Source: Massilia sp. BJB1822 (lineage in GTDB: Bacteria; Pseudomonadota; Gammaproteobacteria; Burkholderiales; Burkholderiaceae_D). From it: a stretch of 64,000 nt of DNA. Under the pieces are notes generated by a model that searched no databases, was not told where the DNA came from, and was given only the letters and a program-made list of their open reading frames with translations. This document shows positions 54,151 through 63,138 of this stretch, one piece after another (the stretch's first letter is position 1; every line of letters begins with the position of its first letter). Location of the stretch: the NCBI RefSeq assembly GCF_013369485.1, contig NZ_JABWEB010000024.1:1-64000 (forward strand). Direction: 5' to 3'. The position numbers were made by a program, and so were the translations under genes.

Positions 54151-56721
54151 TTAGCCGGCGGTGACGCGTTGGGCGATGTGGGCCAGGGCTTCTTCGACTT
54201 GGTCGACGAGGATCAGGCAGAGATCGCCCTCTTTCAGGCGGCTCAAGGCGGTGTCGATGGCGAGGAATTCGCCGTAGATGTCTTCGACGTGGCTGGTGCG
54301 GCTGGCGCCGGTCAGGCCTTGACGCAGCAGGGCCAGCACTTCGCCGTCGGCGCGGCCGCGCTGGCATTGATCCTGGTACAGCAACACATCATCAAAAGCG
54401 CGGCCGAGAATTTCGGTCTGCTGGCGGATGTCCTGGTCGCGGCGGTCGCCGGCACCGCTGATCACCACCGAGCGGCGTTTGGCGGGCATGGCGTCCACGG
54501 CTTGCACCAGGGCCAGCATGGCGTCGGGGTTGTGGCCGTAGTCGGCGATCACGGTGGCGCCGCGATAGTCGAAGACGTTGAAGCGGCCCGGCGCATTGTC
54601 GCTGTCGTTCAGGAAGGTGCGCAGGCCGGCGCGGATGGCGTCCCAGCCGATGCCGGCGCCCCAGGCCGCACCCACGGCGGCCATCACGTTTTCGACCTGG
54701 AAGCCGATGGTGCCGTTGCGGGTGATCGGCACGTCGGCCAGCGCGATGCGCTGCTCGGACTTGCCTTCGACCGCGACCAGCTGGCCGTTTTCGACGTAGA
54801 TGGTGCGGCGGCCTTGCGCGATATGGCGCGCCACGACCGGGTGTTCTTTCTGTGCGCCGAAGAAGGTGACTTTGCCGCGGCAGTTGGCGGCCATGCCGGC
54901 AACGATAGGATCGACGGCGTTCAGCACCGCCATGCCGTTTTCATCGACGTTCTGCACGATCACGCGTTTCAGCACGGCCAGGTCTTCCACCGTGGTGATG
55001 TAGTTCAGGCCCAGGTGGTCGCCCGCGCCGATATTCGTCACAACAGCCACCTTGCAGCGGTCGTAGGCCAGGCCTTCGCGCAGGATGCCGCCGCGCGCGG
55101 TTTCGAAGACGGCTGCATCGACGTCGGGATGCTGCAGCACATTGCGCGCGCTGCGCGGACCGCTGCAGTCGCCGCTGTCGATCTGGCGGCCATTGACGTA
55201 GACGCCGTCCGTATTGGTCATGCCCACGCGCAGGCCGCTGGCGGCTACCAGGTGGGCAGCCAGGCGCACGGTGGTGGTCTTGCCATTGGTGCCGGTGACG
55301 GCGATGACCGGGATGCGGCCATCGTCGCCCTCTGGGAACATGGTGGCGATGATGGCTTCGCCCACCGCGCGGCCCTTGCCGTAGGACGGCGACAGGTGCA
55401 TGCGCAGGCCGGGCGCGGCGTTCACTTCGACCACGCCGCCGTTCTGTTCTTCGATGGGACGCAGCACGCTGTCGCAGACCACGTCCACGCCGCAGATATC
55501 CAGGCCGATCATCTGCGCCGCTTCCACCGCGCGCGCCGCCACGTCGGGGTGCACGTCGTCGGTGACGTCGGTGGCGGTTCCGCCGGTCGAGAGGTTGGCG
55601 TTATTGCGCAGGATGACGCGCTGGCCCTGGGCCGGCACGGAGTCGGCTTCCAGGCCTTGCAGCTTCAAGCGCGCCAGGGCGATATCGTCGAAGCGGATCT
55701 TGGTCAGCGAGGTGGAATGGCCGGAACCGCGGCGCGGGTCGGCATTGACGATGTCGACCAGTTCGCGCACGGAGTGCTTGCCGTCGCCCACCACATGGGG
55801 CGGATCGCGGCGCGCCGCCGCCACCAGCTTGTCGCCGATGACCAGCAGACGGAAATCGTGGCCGGCCAGGAAGCGCTCGACCAAAATATCGTCGCGGAAT
55901 TCGCGCGCGGTGGCGAAGGCGGCGTCGATCTGTTCCTTGGTGGTGACGTTGACCGTCACGCCCTTGCCCTGGTTGCCATCCTTCGGCTTGACCACCACCG
56001 GCAGGCCGATTTCCTGGGCCACGGCCCAGGCTTCCTCGGCGCTGTCGACCGAGCGGCCGATCGGCACCGGCACGCCGGCCGCGTCGAGCAGCTTCTTGGT
56101 CAGTTCCTTGTCCTGCGCGATGGCTTCGGCGATGGCGCTGGTGCTGTCGATTTCAGCGGCCTGGATGCGGCGCTGGCGGCTGCCCCAGCCGAAGCTGACC
56201 ATGCTGCCGCTGGTCATGCGGCGGAAAGGAATCTTGCGCGCGACGGCGGCCTGCACGATGGCGCCGGTGCTCGGGCCGAGGCGCACGTCCTCGTCCAGGT
56301 CGCGCAGCTCGGTCAGGGCGGCGTTCAGGTCGAAGGGCGTGTCGTCCTGAGCGGCCTTGCACAGCTTCTCGGCCAGTTCCACGGCCAGACGGCCTACGGC
56401 TTCCTCGGTGTATTCGACCACCATCTGGAAGATGCCCGTTTCCAGCGTCTGCGTGGTGCGGCTGAAGGTCACGGGGCAGCCCGCCTCCGCCTGCAGGGCC
56501 AGCGCAGCCAGCTCCAGCACATGGGCCATCGGCACATTGTCGGCGTGGCCGGAAGGCTGGAATTGCGGGATGCGCGGGAAACGGCTGCGCAGACGCTCTT
56601 CGAAGCCGGGCAGCGTGTCCACCGCATGTTCTTCCGGGGTGCAGGAGACTATCGCCTCGACCGCCGTGTGGTGGCTCCAGAGGTTTGGGCCGCGCAGCGC
56701 GCGGGTACGAATCACTTCCAT
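54151..56721 (-). CDS. cphA: Cyanophycin synthetase (CphA1-type)
   Basis: An 856-residue enzyme that builds cyanophycin, the storage polymer of Asp backbone with Arg side chains, using ATP. Three parts are visible: an N-terminal domain (about 1-160), an ATP-grasp domain (160-470, with VVVKPKDGNQGKG, VERFLAGHDFRLLV, CGVDVV and VEVNAAPG) that adds Asp, and a Mur-ligase-like domain with an intact P-loop VTGTNGKTTT (475-484) and the later YGHNPDA that adds Arg. It lies downstream of the shorter synthetase with a 50-base gap. No cyanophycinase gene is in the window. Confidence 0.95.
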   Translation of the reverse strand: MEVIRTRALRGPNLWSHHTAVEAIVSCTPEEHAVDTLPGFEERLRSRFPRIPQFQPSGHADNVPMAHVLELAALALQAEAGCPVTFSRTTQTLETGIFQMVVEYTEEAVGRLAVELAEKLCKAAQDDTPFDLNAALTELRDLDEDVRLGPSTGAIVQAAVARKIPFRRMTSGSMVSFGWGSRQRRIQAAEIDSTSAIAEAIAQDKELTKKLLDAAGVPVPIGRSVDSAEEAWAVAQEIGLPVVVKPKDGNQGKGVTVNVTTKEQIDAAFATAREFRDDILVERFLAGHDFRLLVIGDKLVAAARRDPPHVVGDGKHSVRELVDIVNADPRRGSGHSTSLTKIRFDDIALARLKLQGLEADSVPAQGQRVILRNNANLSTGGTATDVTDDVHPDVAARAVEAAQMIGLDICGVDVVCDSVLRPIEEQNGGVVEVNAAPGLRMHLSPSYGKGRAVGEAIIATMFPEGDDGRIPVIAVTGTNGKTTTVRLAAHLVAASGLRVGMTNTDGVYVNGRQIDSGDCSGPRSARNVLQHPDVDAAVFETARGGILREGLAYDRCKVAVVTNIGAGDHLGLNYITTVEDLAVLKRVIVQNVDENGMAVLNAVDPIVAGMAANCRGKVTFFGAQKEHPVVARHIAQGRRTIYVENGQLVAVEGKSEQRIALADVPITRNGTIGFQVENVMAAVGAAWGAGIGWDAIRAGLRTFLNDSDNAPGRFNVFDYRGATVIADYGHNPDAMLALVQAVDAMPAKRRSVVISGAGDRRDQDIRQQTEILGRAFDDVLLYQDQCQRGRADGEVLALLRQGLTGASRTSHVEDIYGEFLAIDTALSRLKEGDLCLILVDQVEEALAHIAQRVTAG

Positions 56722-56771
56722 TTGTATTCCTGTCTGTTTATTCTTGGCCGGCGCGCTCTTACGCCGCGCTG

Positions 56772-58952
56772 TTACGCCGCTTTACTGCTATTCCAGTCGA
56801 AGGTGCGCAGGGCCGCGCCCATCAGCTCCGGCTCCAGGCCCAGCGCCCAGCCGGCGCCGATGGCAGCCAGCACGGCTTCCTGATGCGCTTCGTGGCCGGC
56901 CGGCAGGCAGCTTGGCGGCAGCACGGCCAGTTCATCGGCACCGGAAGCCAGCACGAAACCGTCGGCGCTCAGGAAGACGGCGCGGTTGCCGTCCTGGCGG
57001 TGCGCCGCCAGCGCCGGCACGTCGGCGTTCAGGCCGTAGAAGATCACGGCGCCGTCGCACAGGTCGGCCATATCCACCACCTGCGCATCGGAGGCGTTCA
57101 GCACCGCCGCGCCTTCCGGCAGCACCACGTCCACCTGGGTGCGCAGCACGCCATACATTTTTTCTTCGGAATCGATGTAGAACTCGCCCAGCTCCTCATG
57201 GCCGCTGGCGTCGGTGACGACGCCCACGGTGCACTTGTCGTAAGCATAGCCCTCGGTCAGCACCATGCGGTTGCTGTTGTCGAAGACGGCGGCTTCCACG
57301 TTCTTGTTGAGCAGCAGGCGCTGGCCGGATTCCCACTCGCTGAGCGGGCCGCGCGCGACCTTGCGGCCGTTCAGGTAAATGCCGTCTTCGCAGCTCAGGC
57401 CCACATGCTTGGCATTGGTCTGCAGCATCCACGCGGTGAGACGGGCAATCAGCGTGGTGTGGCGCTGGCCGGACACGCCGACGATAGGAATGCGGCCGTC
57501 TTCGTCTTCGCCAAACAGCTCGTCGACGATGGCGGCGCCGACCGGGCGCACCTTGCCGCCGTGGGCGGGTTTCAGGTGGGCCAGCAGGCCGGGGCTGGCA
57601 TTGACTTCGATGATGGCGCCGCCCTGCTCTTCCAGCGGACGGGAAATGTCTTCGGCCACCAGGTCGATGCCGGCGATGTCCAGGCCGACCACACGGGTGG
57701 CCAGGGCGGCCATTTCGGCCACGCTCGGATGCACTTCGTCGGTCACGTCGTTGGCGACGTTGCCGTTCAGCTGGATCAGCACCTTGCGGCCCGCGTCCGG
57801 CACCGAATCCGGGGTCAGACCCTGGCGCTGCAGATCGAGCAGCACTTCTTCCGATTCGCGCGGCTGCACGATATTCAGAGGGAATTCCTCGGTAGTGCCA
57901 CGGCGCGGATCGGTGTTGATCTGGCTGTCGACCAGTTCCTGCACGGTGGACTTGCCGTCGCCGACCGCCCACAGCGATTCCCCGCGCGAGGCGGCGATCA
58001 GGCGGCGGCCCACCACCAGCAGGCGGTGCTCGTTACCGACAATGAATTTTTCCACGATGACGCTCTTGCTGCCGCCACGGGCAACGGCGATATCGTAAGC
58101 GGCCTTGACGTCGGTCTCGGTGTTCAGGTTCAGCGACACGCCACGGCCATGGTTGCCGTCATACGGCTTGACCGCGACCGGCAGGCCGATATCCTGGGCT
58201 TCTTCCCAGGCTTCGTCGGCGCTGCGTACCAGCACGCCTTCCGGCACGGGCACGCCGGCCGAGGACAGCAAGTCCTTGGTCATGTCCTTGTCGCTGGCGA
58301 TGCCTTCAGCGATGGCGCTGGTGTTATCAGTTTCCGCGGTCCAGATACGGCGCTGGCGGGCGCCATGGCCCAGCTGCACCAGATTGCCGTCGGTCAGGCG
58401 GATATGCGGAATCTTGCGGTCGGTGGCGGCATCGACGATATTGCCGGTGCTCGGCCCCAGGCACAGCGACTCGACCAGGTCGGTCAGGCTGGCAACGGCG
58501 CCGGCCACGTCGTAAGGACGGTCTTCGATGGCGGCCATCAGCAGGTCGCGGCCAGCGGCCAGCGCGGCGCGCCCGACCTGTTCCTGGCGAGTGCGGAATG
58601 CCATTTTGTAAATGCCGCTGCCTTCGGCGGTCTGGCGCGTCTTGCCGAAACCGGTGCGCATGCCGGCCAGGTTTTGCAGCTCCAGCACAACGTGTTCGAG
58701 GATGTGGCCGGCATAGGTGCCGCCGCGCAGGCGCTCCAGGAAGCCGCCGCGCTCGCCCACGCCGCAGCGGTGCTCGATCAGGTTCGGCAGCATGGCGGTC
58801 AGGCGCTCGTACAGGCCGGGCAATTTATCGGAGGGGAATTGCTCGAGTTCGCCGATGTCCAGCCAAGCTTCGATCACCGGGCGATAGGTCCAGATATTGG
58901 GTCCACGCAGATGCGTTACGCGGAGAACTTCTATGTCTTTCTTCTTTGTCAT
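56772..58952 (-). CDS. Cyanophycin synthetase-like protein, CphA2/CphA' type
   Basis: A 726-residue paralogue of the neighbouring CphA. The N-terminal and ATP-grasp domains are kept (VAVKPYDGNHGRG, VEKFIVGNEHRLLV, AGIDLV and IEVNASPG), but the Mur-ligase P-loop is GVSGQRHTT (492-500) in place of GTNGKTTT, so the phosphate-binding Lys is lost, and the domain is about 145 residues shorter than in CphA. In cyanobacterial CphA2 a similarly decayed second site goes with polymerisation of beta-Asp-Arg dipeptides; the Cupriavidus CphA' protein is of similar length. The same role is likely here but unproven. Confidence 0.9.
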   Translation of the reverse strand: MTKKKDIEVLRVTHLRGPNIWTYRPVIEAWLDIGELEQFPSDKLPGLYERLTAMLPNLIEHRCGVGERGGFLERLRGGTYAGHILEHVVLELQNLAGMRTGFGKTRQTAEGSGIYKMAFRTRQEQVGRAALAAGRDLLMAAIEDRPYDVAGAVASLTDLVESLCLGPSTGNIVDAATDRKIPHIRLTDGNLVQLGHGARQRRIWTAETDNTSAIAEGIASDKDMTKDLLSSAGVPVPEGVLVRSADEAWEEAQDIGLPVAVKPYDGNHGRGVSLNLNTETDVKAAYDIAVARGGSKSVIVEKFIVGNEHRLLVVGRRLIAASRGESLWAVGDGKSTVQELVDSQINTDPRRGTTEEFPLNIVQPRESEEVLLDLQRQGLTPDSVPDAGRKVLIQLNGNVANDVTDEVHPSVAEMAALATRVVGLDIAGIDLVAEDISRPLEEQGGAIIEVNASPGLLAHLKPAHGGKVRPVGAAIVDELFGEDEDGRIPIVGVSGQRHTTLIARLTAWMLQTNAKHVGLSCEDGIYLNGRKVARGPLSEWESGQRLLLNKNVEAAVFDNSNRMVLTEGYAYDKCTVGVVTDASGHEELGEFYIDSEEKMYGVLRTQVDVVLPEGAAVLNASDAQVVDMADLCDGAVIFYGLNADVPALAAHRQDGNRAVFLSADGFVLASGADELAVLPPSCLPAGHEAHQEAVLAAIGAGWALGLEPELMGAALRTFDWNSSKAA

Positions 58953-58971
58953 GTTTTTGCTCTAGTACCTC

Positions 58972-58989
58972 TTGCGGTATACTCCGCAA
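58972..58989. promoter_or_regulatory. Inverted repeat in the divergent cyanophycin promoter region
   Basis: TTGCGG (58972-58977) and CCGCAA (58984-58989) flank TATACT, which itself resembles a -10 element. The site is 20 bases upstream of the shorter synthetase gene in the 220-base divergent region. A repressor or activator site is possible. Confidence 0.35.
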
Positions 58990-59172
58990 AAGCAGGCCGC
59001 CCTCTTCTAAGTCTAATGATGCATAGCTGACAGAATACCGTAAATAACAGCTACCTTCCGCCGCTATTGCTACTCGTGTTAGCGTTTCGCTTTTTAAGGC
59101 CCGGTCCGATATTTTCCCACTGTTTCGCCATCCTTGCCAGTTTGCAAGGACCGCCCTGGAGTATGTTGCACA

Positions 59173-61458
59173 ATGATAAAAACCCAGCTTGCCCTTGAAT
59201 CCAGCCGCACAGAACTGCCTGAAGTGTGGCGCTCCGAGGTGCAAAACCAGCTTTCCACCGGGGAAAACGTTTTGAGTGCGCTGGAGGTTGACCTCGACGC
59301 CAAATTACATTTCGCCAAAGGTATCGTCCTGCTCACGGAGCGCCGCATTATGGCACGCGCACCGGGGCAAACGGTATGGCAGCAATGGGCTTATCGTCGT
59401 GGAATGTCTCTAAAACTGCACGACCACGCGGGCGTCGGCCACCTGGAGTTATTCGATGAACAAGGCCGCCTGGGCGCCTGGCGTTTCACGCTGGGCCAGA
59501 ACCTGCAGGCGCTGCGCCTGAGCGAATTCTTCGCGCCGGTGCTGGACAGCCACCTCTCCGGCCAGCCCCTGGTGCGCGAGGAAGAACATGCCTGCCCGAC
59601 CTGCAAGGCGCCGCTCGAGCCGGACCAGGAAGAATGCCCGATCTGCACCAAGGTGGTCCACACGCCGCCGTCCACCTGGACCCTGTTCCGCCTGTGGCGC
59701 TTTGCCAAGCCTTACCGCTGGCCGCTGCTGGCCGGCTTCCTGCTGATGCTGGCCTCGACCGGCGCCCACATGATTCCGCCCTACCTCAGCATGCCGCTGA
59801 TGGACAATGTGCTGATCCCTTATCAAAACGGCAAACCGGTCGATACCCATCTGGTCTTCCTGTACATGTCCGGCCTGACCGCGTCCGCCGTCCTGGCCTG
59901 GGTGCTGGGCTGGGGCAAGACCTATGTGCTGGCCCTGGTCTCCGAACGCATCGGCGCCGATCTGCGCACCACCACTTATGAACACCTGCTGCGCCTGTCG
60001 CTCGAATACTTCGGCGGCAAGCGCACCGGCGACCTGATGTCGCGCATCGGCAGCGAGAGCGACCGCATCTGCGTCTTCCTGTCGCTGCACTTGCTGGACT
60101 TCGCCTCCGACTGCCTGATGATCATCATGACGGGCGTGATCCTGTTCACCATCGATCCCTGGCTGGCCATCGTCACGCTGGCGCCCCTGCCCTTCATTGC
60201 CTGGCTGATCCACCTGGTGCGCGACCGCCTGCGCACCGGCTTCGAAAAGATCGACCGCGTCTGGGGCGAGGTGACGAACGTGCTGGCCGATACCATCCCC
60301 GGCATCCGCGTGGTGAAAGCCTTTGCCCAGGAAGCGCGTGAAGCAAACCGCTTCCGCACCGCCAACAAGCACAATCTGGCCGTCAACGACCGCCTGAACA
60401 AGGTGTGGTCGCTGTTCTCGCCCACCGTCTCCTTCCTGACCGAGCTGGGGATTCTGGTGATCTGGGTGTTCGGCATCTGGCAGGTATCCAAATCGCACAT
60501 CACCGTCGGCGTGCTGACCGCCTTCGTGACCTACAGCACGCGCTTCTACGGCCGTCTGGATTCCATGAGCCGCATCGTCTCGGTGACGCAGAAATCGGCG
60601 TCGGCCGCCAAGCGCATCTTCGACATTCTTGACCACGTGTCGAGCGTACCGGAACCGGCCAATCCGGCCAAGCTGGAAAAGGTGGAAGGCAATATCACCC
60701 TGCGCGAAGTGGGCTTCCGCTACGGCAACCGCGCCGTCAACCGCGGCGTGTCGCTCGATATCAAGGCGGGCGAGATGATCGGCCTGGTGGGCCACAGCGG
60801 CTCGGGCAAATCGACCCTGGTCAACCTGATCTGCCGCTTCTACGACGTGGCCGAAGGCGCGATTCTGCTGGACGGGAAAGACATCCGCTCCTTCGCCGTT
60901 TCCGACTACCGCCGCAATATCGGCCTGGTGCTGCAGGAACCCTTCCTCTTCTTCGGCACCATCGCCGAGAACATCGCCTACGGCAAGCCGGATGCCACGC
61001 GCGCCGAGATCATCGCCGCCGCCCGTGCCGCCCACGCCCACGAATTCATCTTGCGCCTGCCGCAAGGCTACGACTCGATGGTGGGCGAACGCGGACAAGG
61101 CCTGTCCGGCGGCGAACGCCAGCGCATCTCGATCGCGCGCGCCCTGCTGATCGATCCGCGCATCCTGATCCTGGACGAAGCGACCGCCTCGGTCGACTCG
61201 GAAACCGAAAAAGAAATCCAGAAAGCGCTGGACAACCTGGTGGCCGGCCGCACTACCATCGCCATCGCCCACCGCCTGTCCACCCTGCAGCGCGCCAACC
61301 GCCTGGTGGTGATGGACCGCGGCAAGGTGGTGGAAGAAGGCCCGCACGATGAGCTGATGGCCAAGGAAGGCGCCTATTACCGCCTGTACCAGGCCCAGGC
61401 CCGTAACGTTGACACCGATCTGGATGACACTGCAAAGAAACGCTATGACGACAATTGA
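59173..61458 (+). CDS. Cyanophycin-associated ABC exporter with N-terminal zinc ribbon
   Basis: A 761-residue fused ABC transporter. The first 125 residues form a PH-like soluble domain (LSTGENVLSALEVDLDAKLH onward), followed by a zinc ribbon CPTC...CPIC (Cys141, 144, 155, 158). A six-helix exporter transmembrane domain (about 180-460) and an ATPase domain come next, with Walker A GHSGSGKST (540-548), LSGGE (644-648) and Walker B ILILDEA (664-670). Databases, as I recall, name this family cyanophycin metabolism-associated ABC transporter. What it moves is unknown. ATG 59173 is used because the upstream frame has no signal. Confidence 0.88.
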   Translation: MIKTQLALESSRTELPEVWRSEVQNQLSTGENVLSALEVDLDAKLHFAKGIVLLTERRIMARAPGQTVWQQWAYRRGMSLKLHDHAGVGHLELFDEQGRLGAWRFTLGQNLQALRLSEFFAPVLDSHLSGQPLVREEEHACPTCKAPLEPDQEECPICTKVVHTPPSTWTLFRLWRFAKPYRWPLLAGFLLMLASTGAHMIPPYLSMPLMDNVLIPYQNGKPVDTHLVFLYMSGLTASAVLAWVLGWGKTYVLALVSERIGADLRTTTYEHLLRLSLEYFGGKRTGDLMSRIGSESDRICVFLSLHLLDFASDCLMIIMTGVILFTIDPWLAIVTLAPLPFIAWLIHLVRDRLRTGFEKIDRVWGEVTNVLADTIPGIRVVKAFAQEAREANRFRTANKHNLAVNDRLNKVWSLFSPTVSFLTELGILVIWVFGIWQVSKSHITVGVLTAFVTYSTRFYGRLDSMSRIVSVTQKSASAAKRIFDILDHVSSVPEPANPAKLEKVEGNITLREVGFRYGNRAVNRGVSLDIKAGEMIGLVGHSGSGKSTLVNLICRFYDVAEGAILLDGKDIRSFAVSDYRRNIGLVLQEPFLFFGTIAENIAYGKPDATRAEIIAAARAAHAHEFILRLPQGYDSMVGERGQGLSGGERQRISIARALLIDPRILILDEATASVDSETEKEIQKALDNLVAGRTTIAIAHRLSTLQRANRLVVMDRGKVVEEGPHDELMAKEGAYYRLYQAQARNVDTDLDDTAKKRYDDN

Positions 61459-61915
61459 TTTCAAACTCGGGCGCGACAGCTTCGGCCGCCTCAACCTGAC
61501 CACGGCCGACGGCGTGCGGCACGAGCACGTGTCGCCGGTGCGCGCCTTCCCCATCCAGGCGCCGCTCGACGGCCTGGCCCTGGTCAACACCGACGGTAAG
61601 GAAGTGGCCTGGATCGAACGCCTGGAAGACCTGCCCGCCGATTACGCGGCCATGGTGGCCGAGGAATTGGGCGGCCGCGAATTCATGCCCGAGATCAGCC
61701 GCATCGTCAGCGTGACCAGCTTCGCCACGCCCTGCACCTGGACCGTGGCCACCGACCGCGGCGAAACCGACTTCGTGCTGCGCGGCGAGGAAGACATCCG
61801 CCGCATCGGCCGCGATGCGCTACTGGTGTCGGACACGCACGGCATCCACTTCCTGATCCGCAACCAGTGGGAGCTGGATAGGCATAGCAAGAAGATTCTG
61901 GACCGCTTCCTGTAG
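61445..61915 (+). CDS. DUF1854 protein, cyanophycin-associated
   Basis: A 156-residue soluble protein of the DUF1854 family, starting MTTIDFKLGRDSFGRLNLTT, with a conserved central region (EISRIVSVTSFATPCTWTV, TDRGETDFVLRGEEDIRRIG) and ending RNQWELDRHSKKILDRFL. Its start lies 14 bases inside the ABC gene, so translation is coupled. Members of the family co-occur with cyanophycin synthetase; the biochemical role is unknown. It could act as a cytoplasmic partner of the transporter. Confidence 0.88.
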   Translation: MTTIDFKLGRDSFGRLNLTTADGVRHEHVSPVRAFPIQAPLDGLALVNTDGKEVAWIERLEDLPADYAAMVAEELGGREFMPEISRIVSVTSFATPCTWTVATDRGETDFVLRGEEDIRRIGRDALLVSDTHGIHFLIRNQWELDRHSKKILDRFL

Positions 61916-61924
61916 GATTCCAAG

Positions 61925-61948
61925 ACAGCCCTTCGGGGCTGTTTTTTT
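61925..61948 (+). terminator. Rho-independent terminator of the ABC-DUF1854 operon
   Basis: A 7-bp stem ACAGCCC / GGGCTGT with loop TTCG, followed by TTTTTT. It begins 9 bases after the DUF1854 stop. Confidence 0.9.
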
Positions 61949-62100
61949 GGAGGGGACCTCCAATCAATATCTCCTCTTTCACGCAGGCTAGAGTGAAATA
62001 TCCTTAACGCAAAAGGAGACTTTCATAGCCCGTGCTGTCATGTGATTGGAAGGCATGAAGGCAGCTTGCGGCGCGATCCTCGATGCGGGCCAAGCGATTC

Positions 62101-62610
62101 TTAGTCATATTGAGGGGGCGTGAGATTTGCACGGAAAAATTGTGCCGTGTCCATGTCATCAGTTAAAACCGTTCGCCAAGTCTTACCATTTCGAATCACC
62201 CATTGAGCAGCATACAAGCCCCCAGCCTCCCCAAAGACACCCCGAAATGCGCAATTATTGAGGTCATAGCAAAATCCACCAAATTGCTTGACAAACCCAT
62301 TTTCGGCAATCTGAGGATCAAACATTCCAGTTGTATCTAAGTCGTATTTTTTCTCCCCAATCTGAACCGCCAATCTTAAAAGCTGGGTTTGAGGAATTCC
62401 CATCGGCGCCACAACAACCGTACCATCGATCTCGCAATTTTGACTCTTTTCAGCACAACCCTTAATTTGGTGCTGTTTCGACACAAAAGCTTTCTCAATC
62501 GCCTGAATTTTTACCCCACCCTGCAATGTAATTATTTGTTCACCAGCTCGAACCGTTGCATGAGACATAAGGGAAATCAGGAGAAAAAGAAGAGACGACA
62601 ATACTTTCAT
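62101..62610 (-). CDS. Small exported protein of unknown function, AT-rich gene
   Basis: A 169-residue protein with a signal peptide (MKVLSSLLFLLISLMSHATV, cleavage near RAG-EQI). The mature part has four cysteines in two groups (GCAEKSQNCEID and GFCYDLNNCAF), suggesting disulfides in the periplasm, and ends TPPQYD. The start is supported by GGAG seven bases upstream. The gene and its surroundings are clearly richer in A and T than the rest of the window, suggesting recent acquisition. No family recognised; its place next to an RHS gene leaves an immunity or accessory role open, but normally immunity genes follow the toxin on the same strand. Confidence 0.7.
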   Translation of the reverse strand: MKVLSSLLFLLISLMSHATVRAGEQIITLQGGVKIQAIEKAFVSKQHQIKGCAEKSQNCEIDGTVVVAPMGIPQTQLLRLAVQIGEKKYDLDTTGMFDPQIAENGFVKQFGGFCYDLNNCAFRGVFGEAGGLYAAQWVIRNGKTWRTVLTDDMDTAQFFRANLTPPQYD

Positions 62611-63138
62611 AAAATGCTCCAAGGGGAATTAATGTAATCAATGCAAGGAGGTGCAACCAGCACATCTATAGAATGAACAATAGGTAAATTGGCACTAAAA
62701 CCAACAGACAAGACAGCTTCTGATTGGAACTCAAAATCGGCAATTTGCGTCAGCCTCTCCAAGTGTGGAATTATCGAAGACCTATTTAAATTTTAATGCA
62801 ATGTTAATTTATTTACACAATAAAAAAACTAACAAAAAGTAACAGATGAAAAAAAACAACACTATCGAACTTGAATTGACTTCATTTGAAGGCCTTCACT
62901 TACAGATCCTTCGTCAGCCTTATCCCTTTTTCTGATCAAGCGTAGGCCGCGCGCTCAATCTGATTCTCCCTTACTAGCAATATAGACAGTTAAGCATCAG
63001 AAAACTACCGAATTATTACAATTCAGTTTTATAAAAACCTAAACATTCCACAAAATCTCTGGATACCTTCCTTGAAAGCATCGCCTCGGCCGAGTACTCG
63101 GCCTTGCAGGCAGTCACGGATCTTACAAAGGGGATGGT
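62611..63138. other. AT-rich intergenic region before the RHS gene
   Basis: About 528 bases without a gene I can support. It is strongly AT-rich from about 62640 to 63060. It must contain the promoter of the RHS gene and of the divergent exported-protein gene. A 29-codon frame (62846-62935) lacks a ribosome site. Confidence 0.6.

Noticed and set aside
54127-56883. A 918-codon plus-strand open frame opposite cphA
   Set aside because: Shadow of a well-conserved synthetase; composition is not protein-like.
62846-62935. A 29-codon frame (MKKNNTIELELTSFEGLHLQ onward) before the RHS gene
   Set aside because: No ribosome site and no partner genes of a peptide-modification system; AT-rich DNA gives such frames by chance.
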